DNA of 64,000 nucleotides, taken from assembly GCF_900066015.1 (NCBI RefSeq), contig NZ_LN890656.1:868001-932000 (forward strand). The letters run 5' to 3'. This document shows, piece after piece, positions 1 to 6,686 of this stretch (position 1 is the stretch's first letter; each line of letters opens with the position of its first letter). The DNA comes from Candidatus Promineifilum breve (GTDB lineage Bacteria; Chloroflexota; Anaerolineae; Promineifilales; Promineifilaceae). The notes under the pieces were generated by a model. That model made no database searches, was not told the origin of the DNA, and was given only the letters and a program-made list of their open reading frames with translations. The position numbers were made by a program, and so were the translations under genes.

Positions 1-1231
1 CCGTGGCCTCGATGCCCCCATAGACGCTGTCCTGGCTGAAGACCATCAGGCCGGTCAGGGTCGCGTTGGCCCCCGCGCTGCTGTCCACGGTGTTGCCGGT
101 CAGGGTGATGGCGTCCACCCCGCCGCGCAGGTGCAGGCCATAGTTCGCTTGCGCCGCCGCCGGGTTGCCGCTGAAGGTGATCACGTTATTGATGATCGTC
201 ACCGCCGCGTGGGCCAGGCCGTTCTTCTGGGCCACGTCGATCACCCCGCGGTCGGCCGCCAGCGCCGCCGTGTCCTGATCGAACGTATTGTTATTGACCG
301 TGACCGCCCCACCCAGCCCGTTCTCGTCGCCGCTCAACAACTGCACCGAAGGCTGCTTGTTGTCGGTGAAGGTGTTATTCTGGATGAGGATGTTGCCCGC
401 CGCCGCGCCCGGCGAGAGGTAATAATCCAGCAGCCGGAAGCCGTGGCCGTTGCCGCTAAACGTCGACTCCTCGATCACCACATCGACCGCCTCCTCGACG
501 TGGATGCCGCTGAAACCGTTGTTGCTGAAGGTGCTATCGACCACGTGGAGGTTCTTCACGTAACCGTTGTTGCCGTCGTTGGCCTGATAGAAGCCCACGC
601 CATGCGAGGTGTTGGTGTGGTTCTGGAAGGTCGTGTTGTCGATGGTCAGGCCATCGACCACCGAGGACGACGACATCCGCAGCCCGCTCTCATTGTTGTC
701 GAACAGGCTGTCGATCACCTGCAAATTGGTGATCGTCGTGACCGAAATCTCGATCCCCCGCTGCGGGTTGTTCTTCACGTGCACCGTGTCGAAGACGATG
801 TTGGCCAGCGGCACGCCGATACTCAGGATGCGCACGCCATGCGTCCCGCCGGTCTGCACCGTCAGGTCTTGCACCGTCACGTTCGAGGCGGTGATCTCCA
901 AAAAGGTCACCGGGTCGATGATCGTCGTCGCCGGGCCGGCCCCGCTCAGCGTCAGCGCCTTGCCGATGACCACGTTCTCCGGGTAGGCCCCCGCGGCCAC
1001 GTTGACCGTGCCGCCGGCCGTCACCTGAGTGACCGCCGCCTGAATCGTCTTCTTGGCCGTGGCCGGCGTGTCGCCATCGTTGGCGTCGTTGCCGGTAGCC
1101 CCGTTGACATAACACAAATTGGTGCAGGCCGCGGCCGAAACCGAACCGGTTCCCAGCGCCGCCAGCCACACCATTGCCATGACCAGGGCCGCCACCAGAG
1201 CGCCCCGCCCCCGCCACATCGAACTTGACAT
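1..1231 (-). CDS. Secreted right-handed beta-helix protein, 3' end cut by window edge
   Basis: Reading from an ATG at 1231, 410 codons stay open to the window edge. The start is chosen because AGGAG lies 7 nt upstream. Residues 1-30 form a signal peptide (basic start, then a hydrophobic run ending near SVSAAA). The mature protein opens with a DUF1565-like segment (CYVNGATGNDANDGDTPATA) in which a short coordinate list is predicted to lead into a parallel beta-helix, followed by repeated NNTF/TFSGN-type turns typical of beta-helices. It is closely similar over about 300 residues to the middle of the giant at 36834-43631: both carry RMSS, a TTFQNHT-type motif and an LLDYY/LFDYY motif in the same order, so they are paralogues. 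Role is probably an extracellular or surface protein. The C-terminus is unseen. Confidence 0.85.
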   Translation of the reverse strand, partial: MSSSMWRGRGALVAALVMAMVWLAALGTGSVSAAACTNLCYVNGATGNDANDGDTPATAKKTIQAAVTQVTAGGTVNVAAGAYPENVVIGKALTLSGAGPATTIIDPVTFLEITASNVTVQDLTVQTGGTHGVRILSIGVPLANIVFDTVHVKNNPQRGIEISVTTITNLQVIDSLFDNNESGLRMSSSSVVDGLTIDNTTFQNHTNTSHGVGFYQANDGNNGYVKNLHVVDSTFSNNGFSGIHVEEAVDVVIEESTFSGNGHGFRLLDYYLSPGAAAGNILIQNNTFTDNKQPSVQLLSGDENGLGGAVTVNNNTFDQDTAALAADRGVIDVAQKNGLAHAAVTIINNVITFSGNPAAAQANYGLHLRGGVDAITLTGNTVDSSAGANATLTGLMVFSQDSVYGGIEAT

Positions 1232-1601
1232 AACATTACTCCTATATTCCCAACTTACTGTACAGTTCCATTGTCGATCTTGCTGATGAATGACTTAACC
1301 ACGGATCAACACGGAATCGACGGATGACCACGGCCCGAGAGAACTCAAGCCGTTGTGATCCGTTTTATCCGCGTCCTATCCGTGACTAATTTCTTAATCC
1401 CATCCCCATTCCCCATCAAAGCACTCAAATCCCTACGACAAACACCCCCGTTCGTCGTCAGGCGATTAAACGCCGTTCCGCGATGCAACCACGATAGCAC
1501 TTAGAACTAACAATTCTGCTTAAGGTGACAAATTGGTGGCGGGCGGCGGGTGGCGGGGGTAGTCCGGTAATCCGCCCCGTGGTATACTGAAGCTAACCTT
1601 G
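1232..1601. other. Intergenic region with an F-type inverted pair
   Basis: No gene is seen. An imperfect inverted pair of F-type arms lies at about 1298-1386 (units of CACGGAT on the left, ATCCGTG on the right). The 180 bases after it hold only the upstream region of the toxin-antitoxin genes; a TATACT hexamer at 1583-1588 could be their -10 box, but no good -35 is present. Confidence 0.5.
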
Positions 1602-1627
1602 CCCACGAGGTGGGCCCACGAGGTGGG
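1602..1627 (+). promoter_or_regulatory. Tandem 13-bp palindromes before the antitoxin start
   Basis: CCCACGAGGTGGG occurs twice head to tail (1602-1614 and 1615-1627), ending 2 nt before the antitoxin ATG. Each copy is itself palindromic. They could be an autoregulatory operator for the VapB dimer or could hide the ribosome binding site, which is formed by GGTGGG of the second copy. This is inference from position and symmetry. Confidence 0.45.
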
Positions 1628-1629
1628 TT

Positions 1630-1830
1630 ATGTTGCGCGAACTGGCATTGGACGATCAACTCATTCGCGAGGCTAAAACTGTCGGCCGTCATCGGACGGA
1701 TGTCGATGCGGTCACGGCCGCGCTGCGCGAGTATATAATCCGCCGCCGCCAGCAGGCGATCATCGCCCTCTTTGGCGCAATCGACTACGACCCCGATTAT
1801 GATTATAAGGCCCAGCGATTGCGACAGTGA
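1630..1830 (+). CDS. vapB: VapB-family antitoxin (DUF2191 type)
   Basis: A 66-residue protein with the full pattern of the DUF2191/VapB family: DDQLIREAK, an ALREYI helix, then a basic RRRQQ and an acidic tail ending DPDYDYKAQRLRQ. Members bind DNA as dimers through the N-terminal part and neutralise a PIN-domain toxin through the tail. The stop codon overlaps the toxin start by 4 nt (GTGA), the usual coupling for this operon. Since the partner toxin is frameshifted, this may be an antitoxin without an active toxin. Confidence 0.85.
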   Translation: MLRELALDDQLIREAKTVGRHRTDVDAVTAALREYIIRRRQQAIIALFGAIDYDPDYDYKAQRLRQ

Positions 1831-2239
1831 ACGTACTCGTTGATACATCTGTCTGGTCGCTCGCGCTCCGGCGATCGGCCTTGCTATCGACTCGACCGTC
1901 GAGCAACTCCGATTGCTCATCGATGATATGCGCGCCCACATCATTGGGCCGATTCGACAGGAAATCCTCTCCGGCATCCGTGAACCAGCCCAATATGAGA
2001 AATTGCGCGATGCCCTGCGCGCCTTTCCCGATCTAGAACTTACCAGCGCCGACTACGAACGGGCGGCCGAACTATTCAATCTTTGTCGGCGTAATGGCAT
2101 CCAAGGCTCCAATACGGATTTCCTCATCTGCGCCGTGGCCGAACGGCTTGACCTCGCCATCTTGACCACCGATCAAGACTTTCGGTTGTTCCAGGCTCAT
2201 ATTCCCCTGACTTTCTATTCTACTGGCGAAGACGCTTAG
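1827..2239 (+). pseudogene. vapC: VapC PIN-domain toxin, frameshifted
   Basis: A GTG at 1827 opens MNVLVDTSVWSLALRR, the normal first strand of a PIN-domain ribonuclease with the first catalytic Asp. In this frame the rest is meaningless. From about 1880 the family sequence continues in another frame (STVEQLRLLIDD, then IGPIRQEILSGI) to the stop at 2239. All four expected acidic residues can be found if the frames are joined: Asp in VDTS, Glu in IRQEIL, Asp in SNTDFLIC and Asp in TTDQDF. A single small indel between about 1870 and 1895 explains this. It may be a true inactivation or a sequencing or assembly error. Intact length would be about 136 residues. Confidence 0.8.
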
Positions 2240-2294
2240 GTGATTCTCTGTTGCCTGCCGTTATTGCGCCGCGCTTGACTGGTGGGTTGAAATC

Positions 2295-2347
2295 CGCCAC
2301 CCGCTACTCGCCACCCGCTACTCGCCACCCGCTACTCGCCACCCGCC
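2295..2347. repeat. 14-bp E-type tandem repeat
   Basis: CGCCACCCGCTACT is repeated three times with a partial fourth copy, immediately downstream of both convergent genes. It is preceded at 2279-2300 by a short K-like half (GGTGGGTTGAAATCCGCC). Confidence 0.75.
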
Positions 2348-2353
2348 CCCCCA

Positions 2354-2932
2354 TCACTGCCTAAATATCATCTCCCGCACATCGCTCAACCCCATCTCCG
2401 CCTCGTGCAGCGGGTGGCGCTCCAGGAATTGGGCCAGCAGCGCCAGAGCCAGGCCGAAGACCTCGCTGCGGTTGGCCCCGAAGGCGGCGTTGAGCGTGCC
2501 ATGCAGCCGCCCCATCTCCAACACCTGTTGCGGCGACAGGCGGATGCTGGTCCAGCGCTCGGCCTGCTCGCGGCGGGGCAGCGCCAAATCCCACAGCAGG
2601 TAGAGCGATTCCAGGTCGGTGACGCCTTCGGGGATTTCGCGGGTGCGGCCGACGACGGCCGTGCGCAGCGCCTCGACCCGCGCCGTCAGCACCGACACGG
2701 CCAGGTCGGGCAAGTCGGGCCGGCCCAACGTTGGCGGCAGCTTGGCGGCCAGCGCGTTGAGTTGGGCCTTCTGCTCCGGGTGCAGGGCCACGTAGACGTT
2801 TTGGCGGGCCACCTGTCGCCGCGGCCGGCCACGACGCGGCTTGTCGCGCATCAGCTCCTTCAAGGTGCTGACGCGCGGCTCCTCGTCGGTGGCCTTGTCG
2901 CGGGGGCGGTCTTTGGGCTTGTCGGCTTTCAT
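2354..2932 (-). CDS. Small basic protein of unknown function next to AAA ATPase
   Basis: 192 residues, family not recognised. The first 45 residues are highly charged and end in an AT-hook-like RRGRPRRQ, suggesting contact with DNA. Residues 45-100 (QNVYVALHPEQKAQLNALA, then a run of helices) and the helical C-terminal half look globular; there is no signal peptide or membrane segment. It lies 251 bp downstream of the ATPase gene on the same strand, with an A/G repeat block between. An accessory DNA-binding role with the ATPase is possible but only inferred from proximity and charge. Confidence 0.7.
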   Translation of the reverse strand: MKADKPKDRPRDKATDEEPRVSTLKELMRDKPRRGRPRRQVARQNVYVALHPEQKAQLNALAAKLPPTLGRPDLPDLAVSVLTARVEALRTAVVGRTREIPEGVTDLESLYLLWDLALPRREQAERWTSIRLSPQQVLEMGRLHGTLNAAFGANRSEVFGLALALLAQFLERHPLHEAEMGLSDVREMIFRQ

Positions 2933-2939
2933 CTTGGCA

Positions 2940-3170
2940 ATTACGAATTACGAATGACGAATGACGAATGAAGAGGCGTTGCCCCGGTGATTGGTTTTAA
3001 TGGAAATGGCGGTGGTTGACAACTGTTCTTCATGCTTTCCGGCCTCTCAAGCGGACACAGAGAGCACGGAGGAGTCACAGAGAGCACCGAGAAAAGAACG
3101 ACTTCTCCGAAAATCTCTGTGTAACTCTGTGGTTCTCTGTGTCCTCTGTGTTCCGTTGCCACTGCGAACT
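2940..3170. repeat. A-type and G-type repeat block
   Basis: An A-type run (7-bp units of ACGAATT/ACGAATG) lies at 2940-2970. A G-type inverted pair follows: CACAGAGAGCAC-like units at 3056-3090 and their complement at 3117-3155. The pair can form a long imperfect hairpin between the ATPase stop and the downstream gene. Confidence 0.7.
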
Positions 3171-3183
3171 CGTATCTCGTATA

Positions 3184-4053
3184 TCACTCCGCTTGTCGGT
3201 AGCCGCTGTGCGACTCCAGGAACTTAACCACGAACGCCTCATCGATGTGGCTGCCGCCGGTGACCAGCAGTTCCAGGCACAGGTGCAGGCACAGCAGGCA
3301 GATGGAGCGCGGATAGCCGCGGGTTTCGCGCCAGATGGGCAGGATGGCGTCGGGCAGGAAGAGGGGCGGCTGGCGGCCGTCGCGCCCGGCGGCCAGCAGG
3401 CGATACTCGATGAGCGCGGCCGTGTCGTCGGGGGCCAACGGGTCGAGCGAGGATCGCGTCGCCACGCGGTCGTTGAAGTCCTTCGACTGGCGCAGATTGA
3501 TGTCCAGTTCGGGGCGGCCGAGCAGGATGAGCTGATACGCCTTGCCGCCGCGCGGGTCGCGGAAGTTGAGCAGGCGGCGCAGCTCCTTGAACTGTTCCGG
3601 CTCCAATTCGTGGGCCTCGTCGATGATGACCAGGGGCAGCACGCTGCGGGCCGTGGTGTCGGTCAGGAAGTCGCGCAGTTCGTTGAGCTGGTCTTCGGTG
3701 GCGCGGCGAGTGCGCACGCCGAACTCGGCGGCGATGCGGCGCAACAGCAGCAGGCCGCTCTTCTTGGGCGGCTCATCGACGCGGGCGGCCACGAAATCGG
3801 GCCGGCGGTCATAGCGGCTGTGGAACCAGGAGGCCAGCGTGGTCTTGCCCGTGCCCACTTCGCCGACGACGACGGAAGCCCCCTGCCCCGCCTCGACCAT
3901 GTAGCTGACCTTCGACAGGGCGCGGCGCGTCTCGGTGGAGAGGTACATGAAGCGCGGGTCGGCCTCGATGGTGAACGGGGCCACGACGACGCCCAGTTTC
4001 TCCCAATCGGGTTTGTAGCGGGTTAGATCGGTTTCCAGAAGGCTTTCGACCAT
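3184..4053 (-). CDS. ExeA/MuB-like AAA ATPase
   Basis: 289 residues. Start at 4053 is preferred over an upstream in-frame start because GGAG lies 7 nt before it and the product then begins MVESLLETDL. Residues 20-45 contain PFTIEADPRFMYLS, the opening signature of the ExeA/general-secretion-A ATPase family. Walker A is GEVGTGKTT near residue 62, Walker B is LVIIDEAHEL near residue 138, followed by a sensor region LLGRPELD and a C-terminal helical lid with an R-rich PRSI segment. Relatives act as DNA-bound ATPases in transposition (TniB, IstB, TnsC, MuB) or in secretion. No secretin, transposase or TniQ gene is nearby, so the pathway is unknown. Confidence 0.85.
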   Translation of the reverse strand: MVESLLETDLTRYKPDWEKLGVVVAPFTIEADPRFMYLSTETRRALSKVSYMVEAGQGASVVVGEVGTGKTTLASWFHSRYDRRPDFVAARVDEPPKKSGLLLLRRIAAEFGVRTRRATEDQLNELRDFLTDTTARSVLPLVIIDEAHELEPEQFKELRRLLNFRDPRGGKAYQLILLGRPELDINLRQSKDFNDRVATRSSLDPLAPDDTAALIEYRLLAAGRDGRQPPLFLPDAILPIWRETRGYPRSICLLCLHLCLELLVTGGSHIDEAFVVKFLESHSGYRQAE

Positions 4054-4137
4054 GTGACAACTCCATGAGCCGGTGGGCTGATGAACATCAACAAATTCGT
4101 GCGACGTGGATATTTTGTTAATCCGAAATAACACATT

Positions 4138-4200
4138 GCCGGAAGGGCAGCGCCGCTTCCGGTTAGCCGGATTTTGGTTGGCAGCGGCGGATTAGACCCC
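4138..4200. repeat. Degenerate K element in the ATPase leader
   Basis: CCGGTTAGCCGGATTTTGG followed by GGCAGCGGCGGATTAGACC matches the order of the K element (CCGGCTTTAGCCGG hairpin, spacer TTTCGTGTGGCAGCGG, then GCGGGTTTGAACCCGC) with many changes. It lies in the untranslated leader expected for the ATPase mRNA. Confidence 0.5.
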
Positions 4201-4242
4201 GCGACCATAGTAGCAACATTCAACCAGATACATCCTATGGAC

Positions 4243-4271
4243 AGTATAGCCTATCTGTTACGCTTTGTACA
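4243..4271 (-). promoter_or_regulatory. Candidate promoter of the ATPase gene
   Basis: On the minus strand TGTACA (4271-4266), 17 bp, then TATACT (4248-4243). Transcription would start near 4236, giving a leader of about 180 nt. The decamer ATAGGCTATA (minus strand 4254-4245) overlaps the -10 and also occurs in the rightward promoter 86 bp away. Confidence 0.5.
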
Positions 4272-4325
4272 GGGTCTAGGCGGGGCAATTTTGGTTTGTT
4301 GGGCGTGTAGGTGATCAATTTTTAC

Positions 4326-4374
4326 AATCTATAGGCTATAGATTATTGACATGAGCGTTCCATGCGTTTATACT
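4326..4374 (+). promoter_or_regulatory. Near-consensus rightward promoter with adjoining operator-like palindrome
   Basis: TTGACA at 4346-4351, a 17-bp spacer and TATACT at 4369-4374 make a near-perfect sigma-70-type promoter. Immediately upstream, 4326-4344 is a perfect inverted repeat AATCTATAG-G-CTATAGATT containing the decamer ATAGGCTATA, ending 1 nt before the -35. The product of this promoter is unclear: it points at the convergent RNA gene below, and the only reading frame just downstream (from 4456) looks non-coding. Confidence 0.6.
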
Positions 4375-4403
4375 GTGGATCGACGTGCGCTATATAGGGC
4401 GCT

Positions 4404-4418
4404 GCTCACTTAGTGAGC
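4404..4418. promoter_or_regulatory. Perfect 7-1-7 palindrome downstream of the rightward promoter
   Basis: GCTCACT-T-AGTGAGC is a perfect palindrome about 25 nt after the predicted start of the rightward transcript. It could be an operator or a small 5' hairpin. Only symmetry and position support it. Confidence 0.4.
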
Positions 4419-4514
4419 GTGTGTGAACTATAGCATCGTTAAGAATGAGGGGCGAATGCCAAAGACCGCCATCCGCGGCAGCGCCAGGCGCAATAGACGT
4501 GGCTCTCTGCGCCG

Positions 4515-4545
4515 AAAAAAAGTGGCCCCGCCGAAGCAGGGCCAC
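4515..4545 (-). terminator. Intrinsic terminator of the RNA gene
   Basis: On the minus strand GTGGCCC (4545-4539), a 10-nt loop, GGGCCAC (4528-4522), then seven T (4521-4515). The perfect 7-bp GC-rich stem plus U-run is a textbook intrinsic terminator. Confidence 0.85.
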
Positions 4546-4681
4546 CAGTATAAGCGACGGCCTCCTTTCTGCTTATCGACGCCGCCAACGTCGTGGGTGA
4601 TCGCCCGAGGGCCATCATCCGAAGCAGCGCCCCTTAATTGGGGAGGGGGGTTTTATGCCCAAAGGAAGCCTACTCTATCCA
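4515..4681 (-). ncRNA. Structured non-coding RNA of about 165 nt
   Basis: A strong promoter (4688-4716) and an intrinsic terminator (4515-4545) frame a 165-nt transcript with no plausible reading frame. It folds on paper into a three-way junction. P1 pairs GGCUUCCUUU (4670-4661) with AAAGGAGGCC (4568-4559). P2 is a CCCC/GGGG hairpin with an AAUUAA loop (4643-4630). P3 pairs CUGCUU (4627-4622) with AAGCAG (4574-4569) and encloses two smaller hairpins, one closed by UGAU/AUCA and one by CGACG/CGUCG. Size and the closed outer stem recall 6S RNA, but the internal loop does not obviously fit, so identity is open. The AAA ATPase gene begins 460 bp downstream on the same strand. Confidence 0.6.
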
Positions 4682-4687
4682 GGTATG

Positions 4688-4716
4688 AGCATACCATAGT
4701 CGATGCAGCGTGTCAA
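4688..4716 (-). promoter_or_regulatory. Strong promoter of the RNA gene
   Basis: On the minus strand TTGACA (4716-4711), 17-bp spacer, TATGCT (4693-4688). Predicted start at 4681-4679. Confidence 0.75.
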
Positions 4717-4723
4717 TTATGGG

Positions 4724-4875
4724 GAATGACGAATGACGAATGACGAATGACGAATTAAGAGCGTAGCGGGTAGCAGGTGGCGAGTGGCAGGTAGCATTTA
4801 CCTTGCGACTCGCCACTCGCCACTTGCCACTCGCCCCTCTTCATTCGTAATTCGTCATTCGTAATTCGTAATTCC
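4724..4875. repeat. Nested A-E-E'-A' composite palindrome
   Basis: Outer arms are A-type runs (GACGAATGACGAATTAAGAG on the left, CTCTTCATTCGTAATTCG on the right). Between them sits a complete E-type palindrome (GGTGGCGAGTGGC... and GCGACTCGCCACTCGCC...). The element reads as one palindrome placed in the loop of another. Confidence 0.75.
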
Positions 4876-4907
4876 CTTGCTCCCGCCTGGCCAAGGCAAT
4901 CGAATCG

Positions 4908-6659
4908 GTGAAAACGCAGGATTTGCCTGCGGATGGCCGTGCTTTGCCCGCTGCCGGCGGGGAGCTATCGGAGGCCGTCCGGGCCGCGCAGGAAAGGTTG
5001 TTGGAACTACGCCGGGCGCACGGGGTGGAGGCGCGCGGCCGAACGACGAGCGACGTCAGCGGTGGGTTGAAACCCACCGCTGGCACACCAAGTGCGTTAA
5101 AACGCACTGCAAGCGAGGCTCTGCCCTCTTCAACCGGCTTTAGCCGGGTTTCGTGTGCCAGCCGCGGGTTTGAACCCGCGTCATCCCTCACCTACGACAG
5201 CCGCCACACCAGCCAAACCCTGGTGGCCCACCTGCGGGCGGCGGGGGCGCGGCGGGCGCGACAAGCGGCGGCCGATGACCAGCAATGGCTGGATGAATTA
5301 CGAATTACGAATTACGAATTACGAATTAAGAGAGGAGAGGACGATCGCGCGCTTTCTCCCCTGCCCCCCTGCTCCCCTGCCCCCCTGCTCCCCTGCTCCC
5401 CCGCCCCCCTGCTCCCCTGCCCCCCTGCCCCCCTGCCCGCTGTCCGCATCTACCCCGACCTCGCCCTCGCCATCCTGCGGCGCAAGAAGGCGGCGGCGGG
5501 GCGGGTGTGGCTGCTGCTGCGCCAGGCCGACGCGGCCGGGCGGGGGCGCGTGGCTGTGGCCGAGGCGCTGCGGCTGCTGTGCGGCGACGGCTCGCCGCTG
5601 CGCATCTGCGGCCGGCGGCAGTTGACCAATCTGCTGGCGGCGGGCGAGGGGCTGTTCTGGCAGCGCGACCGGGGGCGGGATGGGACGGAATGGCTGCGGC
5701 TGCATTCGGCGGCGCGGCTGGCGGCCGGGTTGGGCGTGGCGCGGCTGGGCGGGTCGCCGGTGGCCGTGCCCGTGGGCGCGCTGACGGGCACGATCGGCCA
5801 GGCGCGGGCGCATCTGTATGCCGCCTTCCACAGCGGCCGCACCAGCCACGATCTGCTCAGCGGCGAACGGCGCGCCCGTGGCCCCATCGCCCGCGAGACG
5901 TTATGTAAACTGTCCGGCGCGTCGCGCAATAGCCAGCGCAATTATGAGCGCCGGGCGGCCGTAGGGCGGCGCAGCGCCATCGCCCTCGGCCCGCGCCTGA
6001 CGGCCGTGGACGAGCACGAGGTGGCCTGGCAGCGCGGCCGGGCGCTGTTCCATTATCGCGACACAAAGGGGCGCTATGGTCGCCCCGGCGCGGTCTATCT
6101 GGCCTGGCAATTGCCCAACGAATACACCGGCCCCCACGCTACGCTGCCCCGCGGCGGCCAGAAGCGGCTCAATCGGGCCATCTCCGACCTGTTCCATGAC
6201 GGGATGACGGGTAATGGGGATGAGGACCGACCGCCGACGACTGACCACCGACCACCGACGACTGACCACCGACCGCGGGAAGAAAAACGCGAAGGCGCGC
6301 AGGTGAGAAAGTCAGCAGCCCCCCGGCTCCCTTTCTCCCCTGCTCCCCTGCTCCCCAGCCCCCCTGCTCCCCAGCGCCTCTTCTACAACTCAGCCAAGGC
6401 GGCCTTCCTGGCGCGGGGCGAGCATGAGCGGTATTGGCGGCAGGGCGGCGTGTGGCTATGGCAAAGAGAATTACGAATGACGAATGACGAATTACGAATG
6501 AAGAGGGCCGGCAGCCAGGCGCAGGCTCCAGCAAGCGACTCGCCACCCGCTACCTGCCACTCGCCACTCGCCACCCGCCACCCGCTACTCGCCACCCCTC
6601 CAAATTCGTCATTCGTCATTCGTAATTCGTCATTTGCCGGAAATTGTTTGCACCCATAA
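4908..6659 (+). CDS. DNA-binding-like protein of unknown function with many in-frame repeat elements
   Basis: 583 codons from a GTG at 4908. Family not recognised. Non-repeat parts look like real protein: residues 1-52 (helical, ELSEAVRAAQERLLELRRA), 94-128, 180-440 and 490-520. Residues 190-260 resemble a winged-helix (RVWLLLRQADAAGRGRVAV, then ICGRRQLTNLLAAGEG) and a second helix-turn-helix-like stretch follows (PIARETLCKLSGASRNSQ, about 325-345). Between these blocks lie in-frame copies of K (residues 53-93), A plus D (129-178), a GACCACCGACC run (440-457), D (470-489) and an A-E-A' composite (520-577). A replication- or partition-type DNA-binding role is a guess. Because the A and D units lack stop codons in most frames, part of the tail may not be functional protein. 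Confidence 0.6.
   Translation: MKTQDLPADGRALPAAGGELSEAVRAAQERLLELRRAHGVEARGRTTSDVSGGLKPTAGTPSALKRTASEALPSSTGFSRVSCASRGFEPASSLTYDSRHTSQTLVAHLRAAGARRARQAAADDQQWLDELRITNYELRIKRGEDDRALSPLPPCSPAPLLPCSPAPLLPCPPAPLPAVRIYPDLALAILRRKKAAAGRVWLLLRQADAAGRGRVAVAEALRLLCGDGSPLRICGRRQLTNLLAAGEGLFWQRDRGRDGTEWLRLHSAARLAAGLGVARLGGSPVAVPVGALTGTIGQARAHLYAAFHSGRTSHDLLSGERRARGPIARETLCKLSGASRNSQRNYERRAAVGRRSAIALGPRLTAVDEHEVAWQRGRALFHYRDTKGRYGRPGAVYLAWQLPNEYTGPHATLPRGGQKRLNRAISDLFHDGMTGNGDEDRPPTTDHRPPTTDHRPREEKREGAQVRKSAAPRLPFSPAPLLPSPPAPQRLFYNSAKAAFLARGEHERYWRQGGVWLWQRELRMTNDELRMKRAGSQAQAPASDSPPATCHSPLATRHPLLATPPNSSFVIRNSSFAGNCLHP
5064..5441. repeat. K, A and D elements inside a reading frame
   Basis: A full K element at 5064-5185 (AACCGGCTTTAGCCGGGTTT, then GCGGGTTTGAACCCGC), an A run at 5293-5332 and a D array of CCCCTGCTC units at 5353-5441 all sit inside the 583-codon gene without breaking it. 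Further copies in the same gene lie at 6226-6280, 6317-6376 (D) and 6466-6640 (A-E-A'). Confidence 0.8.
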
Positions 6660-6686
6660 TCGGGATAAAATAAAGATAGAGGGATT

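Noticed and set aside
3016-4026. A 336-codon plus-strand frame opposite the ATPase gene
   Set aside because: Antisense shadow of a gene with clear Walker motifs.
4515-4681. Calling the RNA 6S RNA outright
   Set aside because: Size and outer stem fit loosely, but the central bubble and conserved positions could not be matched by eye.
2354-4716. A CRISPR-associated transposon around the AAA ATPase and RNA
   Set aside because: No repeat-spacer array, Cas12k, Cascade, TnsB or TniQ gene was found, so this name is not supported.
4423-4743. A 106-codon frame downstream of the rightward promoter
   Set aside because: It crosses the terminator and RNA gene of the opposite strand, has no homology-like features and ends in an A repeat.
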